Assembly (NCBI GenBank): GCA_034231615.1
Contig: CM067322.1
Location: forward strand, 59,030,938 to 59,094,937
Origin: Meghimatium bilineatum
Taxonomy: Eukaryota; Mollusca; Gastropoda; Stylommatophora; Philomycidae
Length of the DNA: 64,000 nucleotides
Direction of reading: 5' to 3'
Shown: positions 11,545 to 21,499 of the stretch, piece by piece
Position numbering within the stretch: the stretch's first letter is position 1
Layout: each line of letters opens with the position of its first letter
The notes under the pieces: model-generated
What the model saw: the letters and a program-made list of their open reading frames with translations, nothing else
Told to the model about the DNA's origin: nothing
Database searches by the model: none
Translations under genes and position numbers: made by a program

Positions 11545-11830
11545 TGCAACACTCAAATTAATACAAATGAGAAAGCTGTTGCAAAATAGTAATTACACTA
11601 AAGTAACTCATTTAAGATGTGTTTTCCCAGTGGCAACATATGGATGCGAGACTTGGACTTTAAATAAGACAATATCCAAAAGAATAAATTCATTTGAAAT
11701 ATCCTACGAATATCTCATCTGGGAACATGAAGAATATTGAAATTTTGAAATTACTGACATTAATTAAAGGATGGAATCTAAATACCATCATAAGAAGGAA
11801 GCTACAGTATTTTTGATACGTAAAGACTTA
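11545..11830 (+). pseudogene. LINE-E/K C-terminal RT fragment
   Basis: The plus strand encodes VFPVATYGCETWTLNKTISK, the diagnostic segment also seen at about 9,060-9,110 in LINE-E. About 130 further bases of degenerate match follow. It is 5'-truncated exactly at the microsatellite, which suggests the repeat arose at or next to the insertion point. Confidence 0.72.
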
Positions 11831-11849
11831 AAGCGGTATCTTCATCTTC

Positions 11850-13165
11850 TGCGTTCAGCATCTGCTGTCATGTTATATTGTCAGGCCTGTCGTCAGCGCG
11901 AAATCCAGTCTTCTCCAGGTTAGAGCAGCTGCCCCATAGCTTTTGCCGCAAGTATGTATCCTCTAGCCATGTCTGCTGTCTCTTTGTATGCTGGGCAATC
12001 GTGAAGTATGCGTTCAGAAGTATGGTTTCCAAATCCACATGGACATTCACCTATGTATGAGATCCTCAATCGGTAAAGGTGACCCAACAGTCTGCAGTGA
12101 CCTTAGAACAGCTAAGGCGAAATATTTGTGGTCTGTTGACATCTTTGGAGGTGTTATATTGCATCATGTTTGTCTTCCACTTCCATTTGTTTCTTCCACT
12201 TCGCTGTGTATGTGTTCTGGGTTATTGTTTGTCCGTCTTTGTAGGACAGTGGGTGCCTTTGTTGCTCCATTTCACTTCCTGTTTTTGACAGAGCATCCAA
12301 TTTCTCATTTCCCATGATTTCACAGTGTGATGATATCCATTGAAGCGTAATATCTGATGATTTTTGGATATGTCTTAACTCATGTCTGGAGTTGTGCAGA
12401 AGGCTTTAATTTATGTTGCTTTGGATTTATTCCAGTAGGGATCTGCAATCTGTGAATATGGCTATCTTCTTTGGTCTTGGCAGTCCTGGTTCGTAAAGAC
12501 TTTCAGGGCTTGATAGAGTGCAACTGCATCTGCTCTAAAGTTAAAGGAGCATTTCCCAGTTGGAAAAGCTTTGATATTGTCTTCCCATCTGTGAGTCTTA
12601 TAATAATTCCACTTCCTCCATCCTTAAATGCTCCTTCTGCTGATCCATCTGTGTACACAAGTGTCCAATCCTTCATTTTTTCCATTTGCACAAGCACTTT
12701 TTCTTCTCTTCTGTTATCCAGTGGACTGGATATTTACGTGTTTTTTAATTGCATGGATTAGTGTGGTTTTCATCCCTCCTGATATTAGTCGCAGTCCTGG
12801 ATTTTGTACTTTAGATAGACGTTCAACATTTGTTTTTGATGCTGATGCCAAGGATGTAATTTCATATTTACTACAGGTCAAACTGTACCCATGTAGACTT
12901 TTCGAAGAGTACTTCCATTTTCTCCCCAGCTTGTATCTGCAAGTTTCTTCATCAAGGATAGTTTCCTGGTTGATTTTTGCTCAGTAGTTATCAGGTGTAG
13001 TTTCCAAGTGAGTAGCTTGTCTCGTTTGACCCCGAGATATGTAAGCTTCTCCTCATGTGCTTACTCACTTCCACTTATTTGTAGATTTGCTTTTTCTTGA
13101 TGGTTTTAAAGTGAGATGATGGTTGTCACAGTTTTAGAGAGGTTGATCTGGACTCCCCACTTTGT
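11850..13165 (-). pseudogene. LINE-C, 3' half: RT thumb and RNase H
   Basis: The minus strand begins at the WGVQINLSKT motif (13,130-13,160), which lies just after the catalytic box in I-superfamily RTs. It continues through a TYLGVKRDKLLTW segment out of phase, then reaches RNase H with VYTDGSAEGAFKDGGSGI (12,600-12,680). The GNEKLD-type helix follows near 12,280, then the TYLRQKLWGSCSNLEKT end (about 11,890-11,960). Many frameshifts and stops occur. It continues logically from the LINE-C 5' part at 15,895-17,990, with LINE-A between the two parts. A second 3' copy lies at 6,195-6,640. Confidence 0.78.
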
Positions 13166-13308
13166 TTCGTTTTGAATTCTCTCCAGCCTCTCAGTATGTG
13201 TGTGACTGGCGGTGATAGTGGCGCTTGCATATTCAATGACAGGGAGGACAAGAGCCTCATATAAGATTACGAGCTGTGGTTGTTTAGTGTCAACCTCTGC
13301 CATCATTT

Positions 13309-14110
13309 TCAGAGCTGAAAGTTCTTTGTGGCTTTTGCGATAACATGATCAACGTGTTCCCCGAAATACAGACTGCGATCAAGTCGCACGCCCGGGTATT
13401 GTAAGGAATAGGTCCTGATTACATCGTACCCTCTCATCTCCACCGTCGGTGTCGCAGACTTTACGATGTGATTATTAAGAGAGAACCATGTTCTCACAAC
13501 CTTTTCTTTGTTTATAAGTGCCCCTGAATGATCACACCAGAAGGCGATACGGTCTAGCTTATTCTGCAGTGATCCGACCGTTTCTGTTCTATCCATTCCC
13601 TGTCTTTATATCAGGATATCATTCGCAAAGGACAGTGTTCTACCTCTTCGAGCTGCTGCTGTGTGATTGTCACGGTGTAGACATTGAATAATGCGGGTGA
13701 GAGGGGAGATCGCCGTGGAAGACCTGCGCGTATTGTTATGGGCTTAGATATCCAACAACAGCACATGAGCACTCCTTCCTCTCGAGCAACACCGTTGAAA
13801 TCCATCTGACGACGAAAGGGTCAACATTAAAATGCAAGAGCGTGTTGATGAGGTAATCGAGCGACACTCTGTTATATGCGTCCTCCAAGTCAATGGCGAC
13901 ATCACATATTTCCAGAACTGCATGGACGCCCTCGAATATGTCGTAGGCGAAAACAGTGGCATTGCGCCGTGTTTCTTTCTGACGTCTGTATCCTCTGAGC
14001 GTGTCGGGAAAAGGGCGACTCTCTTCCAGGTCTCAAGTGAGGTGCTGTGTTACAATCTTCTCAATAAGTGTGACCATGGTGTTCTGCATCGTTATGATTC
14101 GATAGCCGTT
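13309..14110 (-). pseudogene. LINE-A reverse transcriptase domain
   Basis: Consecutive minus-strand frames carry the palm (EDAYNRVSLDYLI-like, 13,830-13,900), GLPRRSPLSPALF and LSFANDILI (13,615-13,640). A region with PGVRLDRSLYFGEH follows. In an active enzyme the third motif reads (F/Y)ADD. Here the first aspartate is asparagine, so polymerisation would be lost even without the frameshifts. The role would have been target-primed reverse transcription. Confidence 0.78.
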
Positions 14111-14506
14111 GATCTGGGCGTGGTTTTTATTGGGCTTCTTTAGTGGCAATAGGTAGCACGTCGCTCTTCAGCCATTCTTCCTTTTTAGTACCGTTCTTGA
14201 TACTTCCGTTAAGCTCACCAACCGGGTCGTCTGTCACTCTTCTTAAGCCTGACGAAGTCCTCATATCTTACACCGTCAGGACATGGGGCAGTGTTCCGCG
14301 ACCATTTACGAGTAGTCTGGACGGTCTCTTCAGTGATGTGTATGCTCTCCTTCCAATTAGCCTCCGTACATAGACCAGACAACGTGGTGATAATCTTCCG
14401 CCTTACATCTAGATTGTTTTGATCCTAGCTCGTAATACTCAAAGAATGCCTTCTCAATAAGTCTACTAATATCTTCGTCTGATTTCTGTTATGTCAGATC
14501 AATGGA

Positions 14507-14830
14507 TTAAAAATCGGGTATACCGACTCTTTGAACATTTCCGTTCATGATCTGCTGAAAACGCCAGAACGTCTTAAGAGATTTGTCTGAACTGATCTGC
14601 TTGCAGCATTCATTCCACCTTTCTTCTTTGGCTTGCGCAGCGCGTGTCTTGAAAAGTAACATGGTGTCATCTATGGTCTGCTTCAATGCCGTTACGTTAT
14701 TGGATTGTGCGCAGTCGGAGCCTTCTGCCACGCCTCGACGGCCTACCGTTTGTTCCTCCATGCTTTCTTTATGTCGTCATTCCACCAGGGTGGCTGGTTC
14801 AGTTCGCTGAAACCACCATTCATTGATTTA
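14507..14830 (-). pseudogene. LINE-A linker upstream of RT
   Basis: The minus-strand peptide contains LFKTRAAQAKEERWNECCKQ and LKTFWRFQQIMNG. This resembles the helical linker between the endonuclease and RT of many LINEs (tryptophan followed by a basic run, then a WxxxxxL segment). It is preceded by PATLVE, probably the remains of the PWWN-type motif. Confidence 0.6.
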
Positions 14831-15031
14831 TCAAAACAGTCCTTTTTATGGCTAACCTTTAATCCCCCACCCCTCCCCCCACTATTTAATGTCCTTTTCA
14901 GGACAGACCAGAACCCAGGTCATTCCCTCAACCACCCAGGTCATTCGACCACAAGATACGCCCCGATATAACCAAAGAAAAGTATTTCACGGTTGAAAAA
15001 GGCGGGACTTTCTCAAAAAAGGCAAATCCAG

Positions 15032-15292
15032 TAATAAACAAACATTCTTGAGACTAACGGGAATTGAACCAATCCGTTCAACGGCACCAAATCGCCTAGC
15101 AACTATTGAACACGCTTTCTTCCGTACTTGACTAACCGCATCTCCTCCGTAGTCAAGTACGGAACAATGCGTGTTCAATAGTTGCTAGGCGATTTGGTGC
15201 CATTGAATGGATTGGTTCAACTCCCGTTAGTCTCAAGAATTTTTAAAACTTGTCCTCTGGCTTCCTACTTAAATTTACTTTAATAAACAAAC
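15032..15292. mobile_element. FB1: 90-bp-arm palindrome with 12-bp direct repeats
   Basis: Bases 15,044-15,133 and 15,151-15,240 are reverse complements with five mismatches in 90 positions, around a 17-base loop (15,134-15,150). Immediately outside on the left and 40 bp outside on the right lies TAATAAACAAAC (15,032-15,043 and 15,281-15,292), possibly a target duplication. Each arm holds GGTTCAATTCCCG (one arm GGTTCAACTCCCG), similar to a tRNA B box. A fragment of the arm also occurs at 29,428-29,461, so the arm is a dispersed repeat. Single-strand RNA or DNA from it would form a long hairpin. Confidence 0.8.
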
Positions 15293-15299
15293 AAACAAT

Positions 15300-15870
15300 C
15301 TTGATACGGATGATTATGCTACTGTCAATGTCTCCAGATCGGATGGCAGTCCTAGATACTGTGCCATCATTGAGATGAACGACTTCGGCGGTTACCAATG
15401 CTTCCTCGCGGTCTTCCCTTTGCATGCTGGTAATGTTGTTTCCACATTGTCTTCCTCTGGCATTGAAGTCTCCACAAAAACAATGTGTTTTTCGTCTTGC
15501 TCGAGTAAACTATTCCACGTCGTTCTGTCTAGCTTGCCATTGCGAACATACACGTTTATGATGACCATATGTACCGGTACTTGTATCCTGACAGCGGGAA
15601 CTTGAATTTCGGTGCAGTTCCACCGAGACATGTTCATCACGGATGCCGTTCACTGCTGCGTATCAGAGTTGCCTAACCAAGATGAGTCATATTGTAGAAG
15701 TTTGTGAATCCCGTGGCTGAAATTGTATCTACCCCAAGGTTAGTCTCTTGCAAAGCAATTATGTCGGCGCTGTATATGAGCTTATCGAGAGTGGTTCTTC
15801 GTTAGTTGACTCTCGGGCAGTTCCAGTACAGGATGCGCATGTGACTGCGTCCCTCCTGTCACATTTAAGG
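15300..15870 (-). pseudogene. LINE-A endonuclease domain
   Basis: The minus strand shows segments of an APE-type endonuclease. The N-terminal part near 15,770-15,850 has RILYWN and IIALQETNLGVD in shifted frames. The middle at 15,392-15,640 has AVRIQVPVHMVIINVYVRNG and LLEQDEKHIVF. In active enzymes a GDFNAH box follows, but here it reads VETSMPEED, so the catalytic residues are lost. It nicks target DNA in living elements. The N-terminal side joins directly to LINE-C sequence at about 15,895. Confidence 0.72.
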
Positions 15871-16075
15871 TGTTGCCTGCCTGCCCCCGCTCTATTTTTC
15901 TTCCTCTTTCCTCCAATATCATTGATGAATACTACGAAGAGGGTAGGAGAGATCACTCCTCCTTGAGGCACTCTTTGTTGGAGAGTAACACGTTTGCTTA
16001 GTTTACCATCTACTTTTACTCTTGCAGTGCGATAGCAGAGGAATACACGACTTCTTTTACTTCTACTGCTTCTTT

Positions 16076-16545
16076 TCAGCTGAACATTCTGCCTTCAATT
16101 TTGTTTGGAAGAAGCTTGAAGAAGACTCCATCTTTCCACACCATATCGAAGGTCTTGCTCAAGTCCATAAAAGATGCCAGCACTTTTTCCCTCTTTTGAA
16201 AAGCATTTTCGATTTCCTGTGCTAAGTATTTGAGCTGGTCTTCAGTGCTTCGATTTTTTCTATAGGTCGACTGTGTCTTGGTGAAATTTTGGTTTTCCTC
16301 TAGGTATTTTATTAGTCTAGAGTTGACCATTATCTCCATTGCTTTTCCTGCGTAACTCAAGACGCTGACTGGTCGGTAGCTTGACTTGTTGATTTTTTCT
16401 TTTTGTTTTTTACCGATTGGGACGATGACAGTTTCACCCCTTAAATTTGGAATTTTACTAGTTCTCCATGATTGGTTGAAGATGGTAAGAAGCTTGTTTC
16501 TGCTGAGTGGCCCTAGGTTCCTGATCATATCATTGGTTATGCCCT
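16076..16545 (-). pseudogene. LINE-C RT fingers and palm
   Basis: A 150-codon open stretch in the minus strand carries the RT 0-to-2 motifs in order: NKLLTIFNQSWRTSKIP, SYRPVSVLSYAGKAMEIMVN, and the catalytic A motif DLSKTFDMVW (the usual K-A-F-D is K-T-F-D). It is the best-preserved part of this copy. The next motif, PQGGVISPTLF, lies in another frame about 110 bp further on. Confidence 0.85.
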
Positions 16546-17525
16546 TCTTTCCTGAGCCTTTTTAGTGTTTAGTTTTCCTATAGCACCATTTAGTTCAGAG
16601 ATGGTAATGGGTGTCTTCATGCATTGCTCTGGATTTTGATTCTTCGTATTATTTAGATTTTTTTTGTTGACTCTTTGAGATGTGTATGATAGAGTTTTGT
16701 TGTGCTTTCTTCCTTATAGAAGTCAGCTAAAATGTTTGGTGCCATTTTGCATGTGTGGAATTTTCTCGCTTCTTTGATGACAGGCTTGTAGTGTGAATTC
16801 TTTGTTTCTTCATTTAGAGTTCGTGTAGTTCATAGTTTGCTTTTGTCTTTTGTCATGCTGCTAGTCTTTTCATGCCAGCTCTTTTGAATCTCTGTTCTTT
16901 TCTGCTCATTGAACGTGTATTTTATTTCATTGTGTTTTTTTTTTTAATTCTACTGCAGGACTATGCTCTATTGTATGCCTTTCATCATTCTGCTCGTATG
17001 AAATTTTTCTAGGGTCTCACTTCAATAAATCTTGTATTCTCTTCGTCTGCCCCCTGGGACTGCCTTCTTTGTGGATTGGAGTATCGCTTTGTTTATTTGT
17101 GAGATGTTCTGGTTTATTTTGTTTGTGATGATAATATTCTGACAGCGCTGGTCTGTTTGTTTACTGAAGAGGGTCCAGTTTGCTTTTTTTTAAAGTTCCA
17201 GATTAGGGACATGCTAAGTTGTCCTGTACTTCCTGTCTTGGAGATTTGCAGGATGACTGGTACATGGTCACTTCCTCCTAGTTTACTTTCCTACTGTTCT
17301 TGTAATGTGTCTGTCTATGTCGTCTGTTGCAATGGCAAGATCTGATGAGCTAGTTCTCTCCCCCCCCCCCAGATTCTGGAGTAGAATGTTGGTGTATCGT
17401 CTGGCTGGTTTATTAGAATTAATTTATTTTTTATCACTCAGTCTTCTATCTCTTTATCTCTGTGATCCTTATCTTCGTAGCTCCAGCTTGGTGAGTAGCC
17501 ATTAAAGTCATCCAGTATTAGATGT

Positions 17526-17850
17526 CTAGATTCCTCTACCTTTACATAGTTCTATTGATGTTTTTCCACCAGGCAGCAGCAATTTCACTCTTATATGTTC
17601 GAGCTCTCCTTCTCTGGAACTGTTTACTTCTACTGCTGGTATAGATGTTTTTACAAATGTCAGTATTTCTCCTTTGACTCTTTTGGATCGATCTTGGCGA
17701 AATGACTCATAACCCCGAATAAAGATTCTCTGTGTGTCCTTTAGGTGAGTCTCTTGTATGCACATTATATCGATCAGGTTTTTTTCTCAGGAATTCCTGT
17801 AGCTCATGCTTTTTGTTTCGCACTCCTACTACATTCCACTAAGCAACGTT
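17526..17850 (-). pseudogene. LINE-C endonuclease N-terminus
   Basis: MCIQETHLKDTQRIFI places the catalytic glutamate in the QETHL box. It is followed by GYESFRQDRSKRVKGEILTFV, where active enzymes usually have a GG-x-hydrophobic segment. A frameshift at about 17,765 separates it from WNVVGVRNKKHELQEFL upstream. The later catalytic motifs are not recognisable. Confidence 0.75.
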
Positions 17851-17999
17851 GCGGCATATGATTTGTTCAGTAACACTACTCTGCTTGCCCCTGACCTCTT
17901 GGTCAGAAGAGGCACTTGCTGCTTTGGTGGGCCCTTTCGACTCAAGGGGTCTGACACCTCTCCTCTCCGGTGTTAGCTGATATGAGCGTGGCCATGATG

Positions 18000-18570
18000 A
18001 TAGGGCTGATTGTTGCATGACTACATTTCTGTGATAGCGTGTGTGTTCTAATTTATCCCAGTATCTGCGCCATCGCTAGCTAACGCACTCCGTCTTTGGT
18101 AGGCTGGGTTTTTCTCTCAGGGATATCTCCCATATCCTTTCCATCTCCCGATGGTACCTACAAGGCAGTAGCTGTTTGTATTTAGAGTGTTCTCTCTTAA
18201 GAAAGCTGTCTTACAGAACTTAAGAGCCTTTCCTGCCCAAGTGTTTCCCCCTAACTGTACCCTACCACCGCCCGTAACCCCCCCCCCCCTCCATCGGCGC
18301 ATTCCTGGAGTTGTGTCAGTGATCCCACTCCAGCAACATGAGCTTATAGCGGCTCATACTCGCTTGTTGCTGGCAGTCAAGGTACGCATTGATATCCCGC
18401 CCCGTCCTCATAGTAAGCAACACCGATGTTGTCAGCGGCTGCTTATTTGCACAGAGACTTATTCACAGCTTGCATCTATAGAGGCTTTTCCTTTATCCGC
18501 CATCTGTGGACGCTTCTGGTAGTGGTAGGTACCCCCCTCCCCCAAGGTAAAATGATATGATGTTTATTTG
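18000..18570. other. No gene; possible LINE-C 5' region
   Basis: Moderately GC-rich sequence upstream (minus sense) of LINE-C. It may be its untranslated leader or ORF1 remains. No motif proves it. Short poly-C runs occur near 18,280 and 18,530. Confidence 0.35.
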
Positions 18571-18573
18571 TTA

Positions 18574-18640
18574 GAAAACCCCAGGATTTGCGAGCGATTT
18601 ACTGTCACTTCCTGTGTGCAGTTGGGTGGTTTTTATGAGC
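18574..18640. repeat. 67-bp dispersed repeat, copy 1
   Basis: Aligns without gaps and with about 80% identity to 45,804-45,870. Both start GAAAACCCCAGGA and include CGAGCGATT, ACTTCCT and TGTGCAGT, ending GGTGGTTTTT(A/C)TGAGC. The nature of the element is unknown. Confidence 0.65.
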
Positions 18641-18784
18641 TTTTTTAAAAAAATTTATATTTTATTTTTGCCCTTCCCCCCTCTTTGGAACGGGTTTCTT
18701 CCTTTACCCATCTGGTTCCTAAAAAGAATATAATTAATAAAATGAAGTATTTTGAGAAGTCATATTTACTTTATTAATTAATTT

Positions 18785-18954
18785 AAAACGTTGATTATGT
18801 CTATTGTAGGTTCTCTGTAAAACTTGCACTAGTTCTGCTATATGCTCCATGTAAAACTTTGATTAGTTCTATTCTAGGCTCCCTGTAAAAGGTTGATTAA
18901 TTCTGCTGTAGGCGCTCTGTAAAACGTAGATTTGTTCGATTGTAGGCTCTGTTT
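18785..18954. repeat. Five tandem 34-bp units
   Basis: Units start at 18,785, 18,819, 18,853, 18,887 and 18,921, each beginning AAAA and most ending CTGT or ATGT. The consensus carries TTGATTAGTTCTATTGTAGG. Units differ from each other at several positions, so the array is old. Confidence 0.9.
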
Positions 18955-19540
18955 ATCTATAAAATCTATTAAACCTATTGTATTATTGTTTTTAATATGT
19001 TTCTACATACATCGTACATGGTTTAATGCAGTCTCCAATGCATTAAAAAATACAAGTAATCAAAGGCTTATAAAATCGTGTTGCTATAACTCCTATTGTT
19101 TATCGTTCAAGTAGTTACCTTCCTAGGTCCCCCCCCCCCCCCCAATGGACGCAGATTTGTGGCACTCCTCCTCCAATAATTTAAATAAAAATGTCTTCGT
19201 GGCCCCCGTCAAGTCGCTGGATAGCACAGAAGGGAAAAATGATCCTAGTTGATACCAACTGTTCTAGATAATACTTGTGATACCAGGACACGAAATTGCA
19301 GCACAGAATATTAAGTCATCTGATGCGTATGTCGTAAGGGGTAGTTAACGAGGTTGGTCGTGACTCTCGACAATACAGGTCTCATAGCTGAATTTTAATT
19401 TGGGTCCTGTTTGTTACGTTTTTGATTATTGTTTGACATTTAATTGGTCGCTATTTACATACTTGGAGTCGCATACCAAAAATAGCCAGTTCCAACCAAT
19501 ATATTTCACACAAATCGGAGACTAGTTCAAGTTTATTAGG
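18955..19540. other. No gene; poly-C tract
   Basis: No coding motif. A run of about 15 C lies at 19,129-19,144. Confidence 0.35.
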
Positions 19541-19930
19541 TATTAGGTCTGTTGATTATCATCGTCTTACACCGGACACGTCCATAGGTACTTCGATATC
19601 CGCTTCAGTAAATCTCTCAGGATATAACGGCTGATGATTCCGGTTCTATGTTGGTTCACTGCTCTTTTTGAAATATTTGTCAGGGGTTCTCTACGGGTCA
19701 CGCCCATCCACACTCCTAATTCTCGAATTCTCGATATTGGCTCATGCTCATTCATCTCAAAATCCTCTAATCCTGAGGACTCACGAAGAGCAATGAATAT
19801 GTCTGCTCGGTCCATTGTCTGTTGTGGTGACGAGGCTAGCTAATTGGTCAGCCCGTTCGTTTCCTTTCACGCCCGCGAGTCCGGGGACAAAAATAAGCGT
19901 GAGTTGTCGTATTGATGCCCGCATTTTAGC
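19541..19930 (-). pseudogene. LINE-S RNase H and C-terminal end
   Basis: In the minus strand IFVPGLAGVKGNERADQLAS (19,840-19,900) is the RNase H C-terminal helix region (usually W-x-P-G-H-x-G-x-x-G-N-E-x-A-D). It is followed by MDRADIFIALRE and INxRIRELGVWMGV-type sequence. Then comes a basic end with ISRYILRDLLKRISKYLW, finishing just before the conserved GGTCTGTTGATTATC 3' terminus at about 19,550. The same C-terminus and 3' end occur at 57,405-57,790, and the 3' end alone at 63,062-63,112. The His of the RNase H box is missing here. Confidence 0.75.
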
Positions 19931-20099
19931 TCTCTCTAATGACTCTGCCCATTACCTACGTACATCACCTTCATGTTTATGTTTTAGTGAACATGTCTCC
20001 TATACTTACAACAGTCGCGGATTGGTTTGGGAGTTAATCTGCCATATTATCTTCATTGTCCTAAAGTATATGCCCATGCATGGATTTCTGGAGGGAGTA

Positions 20100-20378
20100 A
20101 ACATTTTATCTACTGCTGTCTTCTAGATTGCAGGAAAGTCACGACACATTCCCCAGGAATAGAAGACTTCTCGTGTCGTTGTACTGCATACCGCAGCCAC
20201 ATCGAATGAAAGTCATCTAGGGCGTATACATGTTCTGGAAACTTCTCCCATCTAAAAGGAAAGTTAAACTCCAGTTTGAAATTTAAAGTATCTGCTTTCG
20301 TTTGCTTAATTATGTCTACATTTGTATTTTTTTTAATCTTGAATAAACTTCACTGTATTTTGTAACTCATATGTCAAT
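20100..20378. other. No gene recognised
   Basis: Probably decayed retroelement sequence upstream of LINE-S, with no motif I can name. Confidence 0.3.
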
Positions 20379-20481
20379 AGAACTTTGGTTCGGTTGACAG
20401 TAAAACTTCACAGTCTGAAATAGTGAACATAGAACTTTGGTTAAGTTGACAGCAAAACTTCAGTCTGGAATAATGAGCGCA
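20379..20481. repeat. 52-bp direct duplication
   Basis: AGAACTTTGGTT(C/A) starts at 20,379 and again at 20,431. Both units contain GTTGACAG, AAAACTTCA and CAGTCTG in order. A partial relative, AAAACTTCACAGGCTGAAAT, occurs at 21,444-21,463. Confidence 0.8.
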
Positions 20482-21499
20482 AGTGACAAACTCGTACTCC
20501 CGTGTAGTTCTAGCATCATTAATTATAGAAAAACATGCTCGACACATGCACTTATTGAAAAAACATCCAACTTATTATGTGAAGACATATTCACTATTTT
20601 TAATTTCACAGTACATCCGTATCTATCAGAAAATTCATGAATGTTCTCACTCAAGACAAAAGCATATAGGCCTATAACTTAACTGTTTATTAGAAACATA
20701 TACTACAAATGAATACGCACACCATGATGACGTTATACAATGATCAATTTTAATGATTCCTAGTAACACTGACTTAACCCTTCACATACCACCACATTCT
20801 ATCCGTATTGCCCGGGCCGTAGATACAACTTTGCTAAAATAAAGGGGAGAGTTCATAAAAAAGCACTACATTTCGCTTGTAGGAGGTTTTCATTACCTTT
20901 TTTAAAAAAATCCGTCTACGAGTGGGTTTGGGATGTTACCCTCTTTACTTAATTATTTCTTAGTAGTAAATGTTATGTTCCTTTTTCCTAAGGGAGACGG
21001 ATTGAACCATACAAATCCCCCTTACATCCGTATGTACATGTACGTAATACGGGACTGTGTATTGTAATTATACGACAATCAATAAAAGGTAATAAAAGGT
21101 TAACAGTGTAATCATACTATGATGTTTCCTAGACCTCATTGTGTTCATGTAATGGCGAACTACTGTTGAATAAAGCGATAAACTGTCAATCATCGGGTCT
21201 TTTGAAGAGGAAAACACATTAATTGAATGTTTATTAAATTTCAGTCATCTGCTGAAGTTCACAGTAATACATTACAGCAGCAGTACTAATGTATCTTCGA
21301 GTAAAATGAAACAGGATGACAGTTATGCTATTTTCTGACTGTCGGTAAAGGAAGTTTAGGAGAGGAGATAGACGCTACCGAGTAACATTCTGCATACTGA
21401 AATGCTAAAATTTGCAAAATATAGATCGTGATTTTGTAAAGTAAAACTTCACAGGCTGAAATAGGGAACATGTGATAGAATTTTACACTCTTTGGATTC
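20482..21499. other. No gene; one possible MITE end
   Basis: AT-rich. GGGCCGTAGATAC at about 20,814 resembles the MITE-H terminus, but no matching right end is visible. Confidence 0.3.

Larger units (their letters stand above)
13165..15895 (-). mobile_element. LINE-A, endonuclease and RT, nested in LINE-C
   Basis: Minus-strand order: endonuclease (15,300-15,860), pre-RT linker (14,507-14,820), RT with GLPRRSPLSPALFNVYT (about 13,650-13,740), a FAND catalytic box (13,618-13,629), the YPGVRLDRSLYFGEHVDH segment (13,320-13,390), and VLPVIEYASATITASHT (13,190-13,260). It then stops abruptly where LINE-C sequence resumes. The endonuclease/RT gap is filled by other sequence including the FB1 palindrome. 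Catalytic YADD to FAND, plus stops, make it inactive. Confidence 0.75.
15895..17990 (-). mobile_element. LINE-C, 5' half: endonuclease and RT start
   Basis: On the minus strand: a proline/charged stretch ending with RGVRPLESKGPTKAA-like residues (17,900-17,960), then endonuclease with WNVVGVRNKKHELQEFL and MCIQETHLKDTQRIFIRGYE (17,690-17,850). Next come degenerate frames, then RT with IFNQSWRTSKIP, YRPVSVLSYAGKAMEIM and FMDLSKTFDMVWKDGVF (16,076-16,528). The final segment is LPQGGVISPTLFVVFINDI (15,905-15,970). There LINE-A interrupts it. The remaining RT and RNase H lie at 11,850-13,165. Confidence 0.8.

Noticed and set aside
11319..11556. Tyr/Ile/Val repeat peptides on both strands
   Set aside because: Translation of TA/TG dinucleotide repeats.
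15044..15240. A genuine tRNA gene on either arm
   Set aside because: There is a B-box-like motif but no convincing acceptor or anticodon stem, and the arms are a palindromic repeat.
20811..21060. MITE-H copy
   Set aside because: Only GGGCCGTAGATAC is recognisable, and no right terminus or duplication is found.
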